A DNA stretch of 64,000 nt, from assembly GCA_933207985.1 (NCBI GenBank), contig OW240915.1, positions 113,951,732-114,015,731 on the forward strand, in the 5' to 3' direction. A program made the translations under genes and the position numbers. Numbering within the stretch: position 1 is the stretch's first letter; each line of letters begins with the position of its first letter. This stretch comes from Pelobates cultripes. Taxonomy: Eukaryota; Chordata; Amphibia; Anura; Pelobatidae. This document shows positions 34,695 through 46,590 of the stretch, one piece after another. The notes beneath the pieces are model-generated. The model searched no databases, was not told the origin of the DNA, and saw only the letters and a program-made list of their open reading frames with translations.

Positions 34695-36421
34695 ATTGTC
34701 CAGAATAAAACATATTTCAATATAAAACCAAATAAAATGCATTTTAAACATGGTTATAGAAAATAAATATAAAAATAAAAATAAAATTAAAATGTTAATT
34801 TTATATATATTTTATACTTTATTAAAACTAATTCTATGTATCAAAGTAGGTTTTTACTTGTTTTGAATCTGTAAAATCTGACTGTTTTAATTCTTGTTTC
34901 CAATTGGTGGAAAAAAAATTTTGGCGCCAAATTCAACTCTGTGTATCCTTATAAATACTGTTTTATGCCAGGTATAATGTTCTATTACCATTTTGAAAAC
35001 ACCTCATTGGTGAAATGCGTTAATGGTTTTAAATAGTGTATTTTAAAGCAATAAAAGTTATTTTTGTTTACCTCTTTTGTAGGACCAATCTTTTACTTAT
35101 TTTATTGTACCTATATACATTTTTTTTTCTTTTAGTACTTTTTCCTGGCATTTTATTTATTTATTTTTTTCATTCAGCTTTTTAAAAAAAATATTTTGTT
35201 CCATTTTTTAACTGAATCCTGTCTCCAAGAAATCCTTAGGTGGGGATAATTCCACCCATGCTGTGGTAATAGAGCAGTATCCATCTGCTCTATTTTTGTA
35301 AGCATATCTTATTTTATTTATTTACCTCATTTTTGTTCTTACTGAGAGCACTATTACTGTTTTTATACATTCTGTGGAACCCGACGGAACCCAGTCAAAC
35401 AGATGGACCTATCCCTCCAGCATACCCATCAGTGGAGAACATACCATTAAGAGCCGGTCTAAACTACAGCAAAGAAAGCCATAGGTGGGGATAATTACAC
35501 CAGTGCTATGAAAATAGAGCAGTATTCCCTGCTCTATTTCTGTGAGTATTATTTCATTTATTTTATTTTATTTTCATTTGTTCCTACTGAGAGCACTATT
35601 TGCTGTTTCCTAAATTTTGTGGGAGTCGACGGAACCAAATTCAGACGGACGGACCAACTATCCCAGTATACCCTGAAGTGGGGATTATACTACTAAGTGC
35701 CCTCCATCTCAGAGCTGGACATAGCTCCATCAAATGTGAGTTCAAAATCCTGATTCTGATTTAACTTCTTATCCTTGGATTTACAATACTTCACTATCGG
35801 CAGTTCTTTTTGTGTTTTTTATTTTCACATAAATGGATGATTTTTAATCCGGACAGAATCATCCCCGAGGACCACAATCATACCTGATATCAGTGAGACT
35901 GTTTTTACTTAATTTTACTCCATTTGGAATTTCTCTACTTTTTATCCATTTTTATTGATACATCTGTACGGACATTACTTTTATATATTTTTTTAACTAT
36001 ACCTATTTATTAGTGTTTTAGTACTCATCATCATATGTTTTATATCTATTGATTTTTAGTTTATTTTCCAACAGCGCAGCCCCAACCCCCTTTTTCTATT
36101 TGTCTATTTTAAAAGGGTTTCTGAGGGACTCCCTTTGTGGGTTGCAGCTACCTTGTTATTAAGTGCAGACTCTTCCCCCTCCATTTTTTAGCCATTTTAA
36201 TGAATAGCTGTAAAAGTTATATTCAACCAGATAAGCAAGAATGTTGTTGGAGTTAATTGGGTTAAGGCAAAATCTGAATTCCGAGTCTACAAAACGTTCA
36301 CAAAAACAATTCAAATGTACAAAAGTCAAAGTTTCTGTATGTCTTTTGCTGTCCCTAGAGAAAAGATTTCAAAACAGTTCTGTCAAAGGGCACAAATATG
36401 TAAATAGCAATGGATGGATAA

Positions 36422-36546
36422 TTGTGTTAAGGGCTCATGATAGTACAGAAGATACAAACACTGATAAGTGTGGGATAGTGTGAAAGAGCAAGTCGGTTGT
36501 GGTGTGCCGGAACCGACGATGAGGTAGGCCTGCAAATAAAGAGGGC
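36422..36546 (-). repeat. Ngaro-like element, repeat B2
   Basis: 125-base copy, identical to B1 (36716-36840), 294 bases away. It forms the 3' end of the element. It contains a CAAACACTG-type block and GCCGGAACCGACGATGAG. Confidence 0.92.
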
Positions 36547-36604
36547 CCACCAATAAGAAATGTATGAGAAAAGGAGTTAATAAAAGAGGAGTGGGTGGGA
36601 GGGT

Positions 36605-36717
36605 GATGCAGCGCTGACCTCGAACGGTATGGAGCCAGGTAAGGGGTGTCCCTTAAGTAGGGAGAAGGTGAGTCATACGCCCCTCCCACAATTACAGGCC
36701 AAAAGGCCTTAATACTT
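36605..36717 (-). repeat. Ngaro-like element, repeat A2
   Basis: 113-base copy identical to A1 (42221-42333), containing CGCTGACCTCGAACGG and AGGCCAAAAGGCCTTAATAC. Placed directly next to B1; the B1-A2 joint matches the joint expected when the ends of a linear copy are circularised. Confidence 0.92.
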
Positions 36718-36840
36718 GTGTTAAGGGCTCATGATAGTACAGAAGATACAAACACTGATAAGTGTGGGATAGTGTGAAAGAGCAAGTCGGTTGTGGTGTG
36801 CCGGAACCGACGATGAGGTAGGCCTGCAAATAAAGAGGGC
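36716..36840 (-). repeat. Ngaro-like element, repeat B1
   Basis: Identical to B2. The recombinase stop codon lies 47 bases away, so the coding region runs almost up to B1. Confidence 0.92.
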
Positions 36841-36886
36841 AAAAGTAGAAAATATACTTTATTACGAAACGAGCAGTATACATACT

Positions 36887-37819
36887 TCAACCAGACATAT
36901 CTTGAAAGGCATTTCTAACTTCTTGTACCAGGTTAGGTATGTATCTAGAGTATGCAGAAGACTTCCAGCGCCCTAGTGACTTGATAACATGTACTGGAAT
37001 GTTTGCACTGGACGCTGTGGAGGCCGCCCCTATGCGGAAGGAGTGGCCGAATAGTTAGCTGATTTTAGGCCTAGTTGTGTAAGTAGGGACCTGACGTGGG
37101 TCATGAAGGTGGTGGTAGTGAGTACCGAACCTTGTAGACAGAAAAGTGGTTGAGATGGTGATGCTTTGAAATGCTGAGTATAGGTGTCCAGTAATGTGAT
37201 GGGGCACCACACGTTGTGGGTAGGATAGTATCTAACCTCTACCGGGGGTGCGTGTTGATTGGTTTTAGAGTGATGCAGAGCTAAAATATAGTAATCCATG
37301 TGTTTCGTTAAGTGTGAATGAAGCAGAATGTGAGTGGACTGGGATGTGTTGATGGCGGTAAATTCTCTTGGTCTCAAGAAACCATAAAAAGCTACGTATA
37401 TGGCGGTTTTTATAACAAGGTTTGTGTTGTTCGCAAAGGGTTTTGAATCTAGTAGGCTGGATAAATCCTTGAAGATATTGAAGTCTATAGGTAGCCTTTG
37501 CGCGGTACGTGGGGGTTCGGATCTCTGGATACCTCTAAGGATGTTTTTTATCTGGTAGGAGGACATGAAACTTGTGTTGTTTGGTTTTTAATGTTAGCAT
37601 GTGATGTTGTATGCCTGTCAGATATAGCTTGATTGTGTTGTAAGATAATTTAAGTTTGAGGTGGCAAAAAGAAGCAAAACCTAACAAAGATGTCATGATG
37701 AAAGGTTGTGTGACGTTGTGCAGTGACAGGAATCTTTTAAATAGAAGGAAAGCCCTGTCATATGTTCTCCGGGTATTGGTGGACAGTGCTAATTGTGCCA
37801 ATGTCCTGCTATGTTGCAT
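36887..37819 (-). pseudogene. tyrosine recombinase of the Ngaro-like element (frameshifted)
   Basis: The enzyme would integrate a circular DNA copy by strand exchange. The N-terminal core-binding part begins MQHSRTLAQLALSTNTRR (37819). After a frameshift near 37540-37560, the frame to 37030 carries the first catalytic arginine in GFLRPREF (about 37390) and a SKTNQ lysine region. A second shift near 37050 returns to the first frame, giving HSFRIG (HxxR, 37027-37048), GRWKSSAYSRY (the W/H and the tyrosine nucleophile, 36940-36973) and a stop at 36887. All key residues are present but in two frames. The start is 8 bases after the stop of the RNase H frame. Confidence 0.88.
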
Positions 37820-37827
37820 AATAGCTT

Positions 37828-38892
37828 CTAGTCCATGACTAGCTGGTGGAAAGGTGGAGTGGTCGTGGCTGTACGTGCGGCTGACGGAAGTATTTGCCGA
37901 AAAGCCTGAAAATTGAAACGAGACAAATTGTCAGCAGCCGTGTTACAAACACCTGGGACATGGACACAAAACAAGAAGAAATTATGGCATGCAGCCAGCC
38001 AGGTGAGTTTCCTCAAGAACCTCATAATGGTCAGTGACTTGGATCGGCCTTTGTTTATGATGTGGCAGGTAGCTTGGTTGTCTGAGTGGCAACGTACTGA
38101 CGAACCTGCCCATAGATGCCCCCATGTCACGGCAGCTGCCACAATGGGATACATCTCAAATAGAGCTGAGGTAGTGGAAAACCCTTCCAGGTCCTGTACC
38201 TCTGGAGGCCAGCTACCCCAAAGCCATTCATTCCCGTAAATTGCTGCAAAACCTGTGGTAGACGCCGCGTCTGACCAGATGGTAGGTGAGGAGTCAGACA
38301 ATTTAGGGAGAAACATGCTTTTCCCATTCCAGGTGGTCAAAAAGTTTCTCCACATAAGTAGGTCTGCCGTGGCTTGGGTATCCAGTGGTAACCTGTGTGC
38401 ATCATGTCTAAACAGTGGGAACATGGTTAGGAGCCGTGAGATGAAAGCCCGGCCTTGAGGTATAATGCGCATGGCAAAGTTCAGTGACCCAAGTAGAGAC
38501 TGCAATTCTTTGCGATTGCAAGTACCGAGGTGTATGTAGAGGTTAATGTTGGTGAGAATGTTCTCTATCTTGGTGCGTGGCAGGCTGGCTTGCATGGTGG
38601 CTGAGTCTAGCATGATTCCCAGAAAGGTGATGACTGTATCTGGTCCTTCAGTTTTGGTGGGGGAGACTGGAACACCCACCTGTTTAAAAAGACTGATGGT
38701 TTCTATGAGGCTACTGGGAGGGGAAGTGTTCTCTTCGATCAGTAAGAAATCATCCAGGTAGTGTATAACTGTAGGGCATCTGGCTACATTTAATAATAAC
38801 CAGCATAATGTTTCGGCGAATACGTCAAAAATGGCCGGACTACTTTTTGAACCAAACGTTAGGCGTGAGAAAAGTAGTAGTGCCCGGCCCAC
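37828..38892 (-). pseudogene. reverse transcriptase / RNase H of the Ngaro-like element
   Basis: This would copy element RNA into DNA. The frame carries motif B (RLTFGSKSSPAIFD, residues about 9-23), motif C HYLDDFLLIE (catalytic DD, about residue 45), the downstream FLGIMLDS region, and RNase H: WSDAASTTGFAAIYG (first D), SALFEMYPIV (E), HSDNQATCHIINKG (D) and AADNLSR (last D). Motif A (SKTDITNAFKLLPIHP) lies in the neighbouring frame at about 38930, so a frameshift near 38870-38890 separates motifs A and B. The stop is at 37828. Confidence 0.9.
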
Positions 38893-40193
38893 TTAATGCC
38901 ATGCAGGTGCCATAGTGTAGGGTGGATAGGCAATAATTTGAAGGCATTTGTAATGTCAGTCTTGCTGAGCCATGCTCCGACCCCTGCCTGCATGATAGCT
39001 GTAATGGCGTGATCTATGGTGGAGTATTGAAGTGAAAATTCCTCAGAGGGGATAAGGGAGTTCAGACTAGGTGAGGCAGAGGTGTGAGGTGCAGACAGAT
39101 CGATGATAAGTCTTTGTTTGTGGGAAGATTTCCCTGTGACAATACCGATGGGGTTTGTCCGCCATGTGGAAAAAGGAGGGGACTGAAAGGGTCCCAATAG
39201 GAAGCCCTCTGCCACTTCTTTGGCTATGAGTGTGCTAACCGCTGTAGGGTTTTGTTGTGCAGATTGTAAATTAGGACATTCAAGGATTCCTGAAGGCATG
39301 TGTATGAGACCAGTATGGAATCCTTGTGATAGACCAGTGATGATGAAGTCTACCAAATGTCTAGATGGATGTCGTGACAGTAATGCCGTGAGTACAGAAA
39401 TATTTATCTCAGTTAAGTATTGCTTAGGGTACATTTTATTTGGACACATGGTTTTCGCATGTGCCCTAAAACATTTTGAACATATATGCAATAACCGACA
39501 ACCACTGTAATTACATGCACCGACGTTGAAATTATTACATATTTGGGACTTCCCCAAAAACTTGATAGGTCGACCCAGTTTGTCTTTGGGTGTTCTCTCT
39601 GCTGACACAGCGGAGCTAGTGCCCTGTGAGGTGGTAGGTTCGTTCGCAGTGGTCGGACAAAAATTGGCAGTATGAGCCATGGAGGAGCAGTGTGCACAGG
39701 CCGGTGCTCTTAGACCTGCAAAGTGCCTGCAAAAAATGATCGTATCAATCTTACTCCAGTTGGACCTTGTCCCGTACTGTGAGAAGGCGCCAGACACTTT
39801 GGCAGAAAAGGATCTATGGTAGTCATAGAAAGCTGACCCACCATATTTGTTGCCCAGATCAACCAGCCTGTGCATATATAAGTCAAACTCCTCACGTCTG
39901 TGGGGATATACCGTACAGACCACATCCCGATAAATGCCAAAAGCTAATACAAATTCTGGAATGGTTAGCTTCCTATTTAATCGTGCATCCCTGGATTTGA
40001 CCACCACAGAAATATCGTCATAAGCGTAGGTCTTATGTTCCACTATATCCTGGGAGGCAATTAGTAGTGAGGCCAGATTGACATCTTTACCTTCCAGGAT
40101 ATCTCTCCTGAGGTGCTCAGGAATCATGTGGGCAGGGTAAACTTCTTGGTCAACCGAGGTGATAGCTGGAGAAACTGATTGCGACTCCACCAC
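38859..40193 (-). pseudogene. gag C-terminal half fused in frame to the start of the reverse transcriptase
   Basis: One 444-residue frame. Residues 1-150 are alpha-helical gag-like sequence. CAHCSSMAHTANFC (about residue 168) is a CX2CX4HX4C zinc knuckle, followed by a second Cys/His cluster, CNNFNVGACNYSGCRLLHIC (about 222-241), similar to CCCH fingers. The RT starts without a stop or shift: RLIIDLS (about 360) and motif A KTDITNAF (about 412). The gag N-terminus lies in another frame (40124-40564), with the shift near 40190. The continuous gag-to-RT reading frame is notable. Confidence 0.85.
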
Positions 40194-40564
40194 TGATGGG
40201 GAATTGCCGTGGCCGGTCCAGCCATAGTGAGGGCTGTAGTGACCGATTCAAGTTTCTCCAGCCTAGAATTGACCTTGCTCATGGATGTCATGAGGGACGT
40301 GAGCATGTCATGTATGTTTCCTGGGTGGGACTGGCTCGACCCTTCCCCAGCGTCCACGTTATCGGTTGAGGTGTGTAATAATTTGTAAAGTTCCGCTTTC
40401 CTTGCTGTTGCAGGGATTTGTCGTCTCCTGAGTTCGCTAGTGATACGAGGGATAGTCCATGATCTGAAAGATGCTGGACTAGCCGTATCTTCCTCCTGTG
40501 ATGGGGTGTTTGTTCTAGCCGGAGTCCTTGGGATGGAGAAATCCTCTACCCCTTCTTTAAACAT
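40124..40564 (-). pseudogene. gag N-terminal part with SAP-like domain
   Basis: Starts MFKEGVEDFSIPRTP, a low-complexity Ser/Pro/Thr region to about residue 33, then SWTIPRITSELRRRQIPATA followed by RKAELYKLLH (about 35-64), which fits the SAP helix-turn-helix DNA-binding fold (leucine/hydrophobic pattern, GxKAEL-like end). A coiled-coil-like stretch (MLTSLMTSMSKVNSRLEKLE, about 85-105) follows. The frame is lost near 40190. The SAP assignment is by pattern only. Confidence 0.7.
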
Positions 40565-42220
40565 ACTAGATTACAAAGTATATGGTTAGCGTAAAAAACC
40601 CCCGAGGGGATGTACTGGCAGGCTAATTATGCCGGATGAGGCGAAAAATTAAACTTGTTCTTTGGTGACAGGTGAGGCCCTGCTAGTTGCCAAGTGGCTA
40701 TGAGAGGCTCTATCTATGCGTTGGCGCGAGGGGTTATTGAGGCCACCCGACGTAGTGGCAGGAATTCGTAGGCCTCTCGGTGACAATACAAGAAAACAGG
40801 GGAAGGGAGTGACAGGTGGCACCCTCTCTATAATGCGAGGCGGCTAACTCACGTGTGGCCCGGGGGGCATTACCTCCGAAACGTTGAGGCGGGGTGTTGG
40901 CCTCGCGGACCACTAAACGATAGGCAGAATGCCCGGAGGGGGGATACCTATTTGGGCCTATAACCCCTAAAATTGCCAGTACTCTATGTCCTAAGTAGAG
41001 GAGGAGCCATATGTGATGTATGGCGTGAGCAGGCTTAACGTACCTGGTAGTATGTATGCGTTTGATAAGCGATAGGTAGAGAAAAACTGGAAAAACCTAA
41101 AGGGATAGAAAAACCAAATATGATAGTGTGAGAATTGGATCCTATGATACCAATTTAGACTAGTTAGTTGTGATGAGTTCTAGTAGTACATATGGAAGGG
41201 GAATACATGAATGATATTGGCCCGACTGGCCCTGTATGTGGTATGGTAATCATGCTTGGGGTGTGTATGATATGTCTCTTATGGTGACAAGATTAATGTG
41301 TATGATATAGTAATGCTAGTGTTTGTAGTATAATAAGGTGCAGGATTTAAAACAATACCGTATATGTTAGGCCGTAAACGTAAGCCATGAAAAGAGGTAA
41401 GTACGAGGTACAGGAATATTTGAGAAATTATCCCAAATTAGGAAACAACGTGACGTATGAGTGGTTGAATCAAGACGTGTGATTCAACCCGAAAGTTTGT
41501 GAGATTTTATGAGACCGTGTTCTTGTGTACTTGGTATGTCGTTTGAGTACACAAAGAAAAAGTCAGAATATATAAGTGCCATGTAAGAAACGTGAGTACA
41601 TGGTATGATAGAAACGTAATTTCTAAACATAATTTATAACGTAAATCCTACAAGAGATATCTGTAAAATGTAAAAGCTTGTCTAAGCTTAACTCCATAAA
41701 TATATGTATATAACATGAAGAATTTCAATAAAACTTTAATAATGCCATATCTGCTAAAAGATTGAACCATAACCTAAATAAATACTTATTTATAAGTAGT
41801 TAACAGGGGTATTGCCCCAGTCATATGCAAGGATTTCGTAATTTGCATAAAATAAATAACAGTAATAACATGAAACCAACTATAGCTGCTGATATGCAGA
41901 ACAAGTTTGCTTAATACAAGAAAAACCGAAACCGATATGCCTGCCGGCAGCAAAGGGGTTAATATGCCTGTGACTTGGCCGTAAAGCGTGTGGCCGTAAA
42001 GTAAGGCCGTTTTAAATCGCGACGCCGTGGGAAATGATCCGGGCGACGGACTTACGATTTTGAAGTCCTGTGGACTTAATCTGCGACGAAAACACCGGGT
42101 ATGTGCGTGGCTGAACGGGCGGAAAACCTGTAAGGATTCCTGGACACAGCTACACCAAACGAAAACCGCGGGTTTTTGAAAAGCAAGATGGCGCCGTACG
42201 TGAACCGGAAGTGGATTCTC
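40565..42220 (-). other. leader of the Ngaro-like element
   Basis: 1.65 kb between A1 and the gag start. I see no long open frame on either strand. A CpG-rich stretch at 40870-40960 and a bendable AT stretch at 41140-41900 are noticeable. If the element is transcribed, the promoter should lie in or near A1 or here. Confidence 0.5.
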
Positions 42221-42333
42221 GATGCAGCGCTGACCTCGAACGGTATGGAGCCAGGTAAGGGGTGTCCCTTAAGTAGGGAGAAGGTGAGTCATACGCCCCT
42301 CCCACAATTACAGGCCAAAAGGCCTTAATACTT
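42221..42333 (-). repeat. Ngaro-like element, repeat A1 (5' end)
   Basis: Identical to A2. It forms the 5' end of the element on the minus strand. Beyond it the sequence CGTGCATACAC is unrelated to the left flank. Confidence 0.92.
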
Positions 42334-44712
42334 ACGTGCATACACAAATTCAAACAAAATTCAGAAACCTAAAAATACAAAATATAGATAGCACAATGTA
42401 CTGTATGTGCAATAGTACAATGAAAATAGGCAAGAAATAAATATTGAAACAATATAATAGAATGCCACTTACCCAATAAATATTTGAATAGGCCCTTTAG
42501 TCTATTCATTTTAGTTAACGGACATGTATTTAAGTTTACTCAAAATTGTACTATTCTACCAGAAAAGTATTACGTTATCTCAATCAAGTAATATGTTATA
42601 TGTAATTTATTTTTAAATGCTCATCATGTTAGGGTTATTGTCTTTTAAAATTAGGAACTAACTATCCAAGATCGATGTTGTCTATGACAGTATAACAAGG
42701 TTTTTGTTATTTTGTTTTAGATTCTGTATTTATTAGATTTTGATACAATACAAGTAGCAATATTCACAGACAAAGAAAAGCAACAACTAAAAAAAAAAAA
42801 AAGAAAGAAAGAAACATGAAAAATATAATGGAGTAGAACACTGTCAACTGTTAATTCAAAAGGCATTTAAACAGTCAGAAATTACATAATTGAATATACC
42901 ATAAGTTTCTCTATTAAAAATTATACCAAGTCCTCTGACATGCAAATGTGGCTTAGTAGTTAAGACACTTGAAGTATAAAAATATGAACACTCTTGCATG
43001 CTGAGGCACCCAAAATAGGGCTAAGCCTATGTCATAACACAGTTCCATAAAAGGCACTCAAGCAGTGAAGAGGGGTATTCCAAATGTTAATGTGACAAGC
43101 AAACATATGCCTAAGGAGGGCTTAGAGCAATAGGACAATATTAATTCCTGAGATAAAAATAGAAGCAGAACCAAACAATTAGGGGGTCTTGCGTTACTGA
43201 AAGTAGGGATAAAAAAAAATACTCCTATACAAGGCAAGGTAACATATTAGAAAGAGGAAAAAAGGGAGAAGAAAGCAATAAATAAGAAGAAGGGATGTAT
43301 AAGTCCACAGAGAAGAGGGATTAGGACAGGTTAGATGCAAGGGGAGTAAACGAATAAGGCAAATGAGAAGATTTAGTAAAAGTATGCAAGTTATGTTGCC
43401 AGGGGGCCCATGTTTTGTGATAGTGTATAGAGTATCATAGACCAGGACAGTTAGTTTATCCATCTCCATTGCCTCTTTTGTAGCCAGAATGGAAACTGAA
43501 GGAGCTCACAGGAAGTTCCACAATCACATGTCTGGTGGACAGAGCAACTTTGGCCTCAAGCATCATATGGGGTTTCTTAAAAACTAGATCCAAGGGTCCA
43601 AAGGAACATCCATTTGTAAGAGATAAGAGAGACTCTGCACCATAATGTAGATACATGTGGGCTATCCTATCAATGGTGTAACTATGTACCTGTAGTTCCA
43701 CAATTCTTTTGGCAGGAGTCTGAAGTAGTATGGCCCATCTTACAGAGGCCACGATTTAATAAGCTTTACAAAATATTTAAAACCATTATAAATACTTGAA
43801 AAACTCCAAATTATTTATATACAGAAATAACCATTAAAGTGTATGGGGATTTTACAGATATATAATTTGGAAGGCTTCCTAACAGTATTGAATCAGGTGG
43901 AAAGCTTATTAAGTCAAGCCCATAGTTGGATCAGTATGAGGTATCACCAGAATAAGGTTTTGTAAGGTATTTCTTTGTGTGACACAAATAGCGATAGACG
44001 AGGTGGACTGCCATATCTCTGGTCAATCTGAGGGGCCACTGGGGTGAGCCCAAATTCTCCCCCAACCTGAGAAATAGTTGGATAACAATATTTTTTTTTT
44101 TTAAGGATCCCAGTCATCATGGAACAATACACTGATTTAAACCCTGTCGGCTGCCAGGAGCTTCCACTTCAAAATAAGACGGACATTGCATGCTACCATA
44201 TGTTCTACAGATTGCAAGCTGTCTAAATGCAACACTTGAGAGTTAAATCCATGGGTCACACATCCTTATAGTATTTTGCATTTGGCTTTTGATTAATTGT
44301 CTTAATCTGATTACTTGATTGTTGGCTAATGTTATCAATAATCAAAGTACAAGTATTGACTTGTGAAAGGAATATTGGAAAAAAGTTCCCATTGTAGGAG
44401 CTTGGATTGCAGGAGGTTAATATTTAAACAAAAATTTCCACGTATCACTAATTTGTGTAGGTTAAATAATTTATTTAATGTTATGATTTAACATCAAACC
44501 AGTACTTATCAGTACATCATAGACTACATTTTCATACACAATGAGTTCTTGGTTACTGACATCACAATCATTTGGAGCCTGAGGCACAGAAAGATAATGG
44601 AAACTTTTATAAAATCATATGGAAATGACAACAGTATGGAGCATGAGTTCTCTGAAAACAGCTGGATTTTTTCTACAAGAGTGAAGTAATGCATACTACA
44701 ATCCTTTCGTAT
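42334..44712. other. unannotated stretch
   Basis: A-rich runs at 42789-42805 and no recognisable transposon ends. A 98-codon minus-strand frame (43456-43752) is open, with no motif I recognise; I judge it chance. Confidence 0.4.
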
Positions 44713-45469
44713 TTAAAGGGACCAAACAATCTATGCATAACATAACAATTACAGCTTAGTCTAGTGCATAGAGTCCCTGAGCTCTATCCATTATTTTTAT
44801 GTCAAACCAATGAGAAGAGCTCTGACAAAAATTAGAGCTATCCATGGCACCCAAAGACTGCCCCAGCCACATTGATTGCAGAATGTATACTTATTCTGGT
44901 TAGTTATTTGAGCGTACTGAGTCTATCAGTACTGTCCAGGGTGGATGTAACAGACATTGATAATGCAAACGTGTTAATTCTTCTCTACTTAGTCACACTG
45001 ATGCACATGTTGCCTAATGCTGTCTGAGGGAAAAAAGGTTCTAGGAAATCTGAATAGAGGTTCATTGAGATTCTGCTAGATTAGCCAGGTATACGCCATC
45101 ACTCTGATCCTGTGCATCACCTAAACCCACCATAGAGAATGCATTGGATTGGCTAAAACTGGCAAGTACGCAATTTTGGCCAATCAGCACCTCCTCATAG
45201 AGAAGTATTGAATCAATGCATCTCTATGAGGAAAATGCCATGCAGAGCGGGGAGACGCTCAACAGCAGTACTGCCTACTGTGCAGCACTGCCCCAGGAAG
45301 TACCTCCAGTGGCCATCTGAGGAGTGGCCACTGGAGGTATCCCTAGGGGGCAATGTAAACACTGCCTTTTCAATGTTTGCATAAAAGAAATGCCTGAAGA
45401 GAATGATTATACTCACCAGAACAACTACATTAAGCTGTAGTTGTTCTGATGACTATAGTGTCCCTTTAA
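44713..45469. mobile_element. T2-type MITE, both ends present
   Basis: Bounded by TTAAAGGGACC at the left and ATAGTGTCCCTTTAA at the right, each with TTAA. The interior has hairpins: TCCTCATAGAGA/TCTCTATGAGGA around 45191-45233, CTCCAGTGGCCA/TGGCCACTGGAG at 45304-45337 and ACAACTACATTAAGCTGTAGTTGT at 45421-45444. No coding capacity. Confidence 0.75.
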
Positions 45470-46590
45470 TTCTGATTTCTGAAAATGTAACATTGTAACA
45501 AAGTCATATAAGTATTATAAGTGTTAGCAAAGATTGTTACCCAGTGATCAGTTCCAGTATATAAAAGATGTGAGCAGTATATTATAGGTATCCTCTACGT
45601 ACAGTATCTTTTTTTTTATTATTATTATTATTTATATAAAAATGACTTTTGCCAACAATGATTTTCACACCTTAGAGCTAGGAAAAGTGTTATGAAACAT
45701 GTGCATATATTCAAAGTGCTGTATTGTTTGCTTAGTTTTAGTTTTCTGTATACACTTTGCAGCTGTAAACTATATAAACACAAATCCAATACATAAGTAT
45801 TTCTAAAGTTTTTTATATATTTATTGTTCCAGACACAATCTGTTCACAGTTTTCTAACAGGGGAATATTTTGTAGTGTTTTATAGGGAAAGCCCCATGCA
45901 TATTCATTCAGCAGTAAAAAAAAAAAAATATTCTTGTTTTTGTATTTATGCAAGTTTACTCCTAAGAAATATAATGAAGATAGAAGTATAAGAAAAAATT
46001 GATGTAGTAGTAAAAAGGATACATCAATTTTGGATACATTTTTGAAATTATTTAATATTTTTGGATAGTTTGTTAAAATTATTTTTAAAAATACTAAAAT
46101 ATCAAAATATATATATAAAAATATCAATATAATATAAGAATAAAATCTTAAAATATTTCTCAAAGTATTAAATTACTTTAAAAATGTGTCCAGAAATATT
46201 AAATAATCAGAAAAAATGATCTAAAAATATTAAATGGAAGTCGAAGTAAAAAATTTTTTTTAAAAAAGAACATTGGTATAATGGGTTAAATAAGGACAAT
46301 GTGCAATGGGGGTTGGTGTGGTAGAGAAGAGAATGACCTGTTGATGGAGAGGGAAATGCATTTAGTGTAGATGAAGATCTTGGGAAGAGGAATTAGTTGA
46401 AAGTGATGAAAAGCCGCCTAGGAAATGGAAAGTTAGGGATGGAAAGTAGGTTAATATGAAGTGATATTGTATATTAACAATGCACAACACTGGCTATTTA
46501 TCAATGATTGTAATTCTTAACAGCTTTTACATTTTTAAATCTAGATTTTTTTTCCTTAGGATTTCAAATCTTAAAAAAAACAAAAAAAAA
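45470..46590. other. unannotated AT-rich stretch
   Basis: Very AT-rich, with A- and T-runs and a degenerate AAATATTAAA pattern at 46040-46260. No gene or transposon seen. Confidence 0.5.

Larger units (their letters stand above)
31896..36190. mobile_element. giant foldback element flanked by a 17-bp direct repeat
   Basis: The arms 31896-33172 and about 34806-36102 are near-complete reverse complements, from AAAAAGGGGGTTGGGGCTGCG (pairs with CGCAGCCCCAACCCCC at about 36075) to AAAACAGTCAGATTTTACAG (pairs at about 34880). Arm cores are AACGCGTTTCACCAATGAGG (32956) and CCTCATTGGTGAAATGCGTT (about 35002). The flanks share GCCATTTTAATGAATAG. After the right arm there is an extra asymmetric segment of about 88 bp (36103-36190). 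Each arm carries a two-copy tandem of about 240 bp. No transposase; an L1 fragment is inserted in the loop. Mechanism of insertion unknown. Confidence 0.85.
36422..42333 (-). mobile_element. Ngaro-like tyrosine-recombinase retrotransposon (DIRS order)
   Basis: Reading on the minus strand: A1 repeat, leader, gag, reverse transcriptase with RNase H, tyrosine recombinase, then B1, A2 and B2. A1/A2 are 113 of 113 identical and B1/B2 125 of 125 identical, the split-direct-repeat order used by Ngaro/PAT elements, which integrate through a circular intermediate using the recombinase and leave no long target duplication. I see none. No methyltransferase is visible, which fits Ngaro better than DIRS1 or PAT. 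Total length is about 5.9 kb. The coding frames carry about four frameshifts but no clear in-frame stop inside the domains. Confidence 0.9.

Noticed and set aside
43456..43752. 98-codon minus-strand frame
   Set aside because: No recognisable motif, no splice signals, no second copy; length is within what chance gives in 64 kb.
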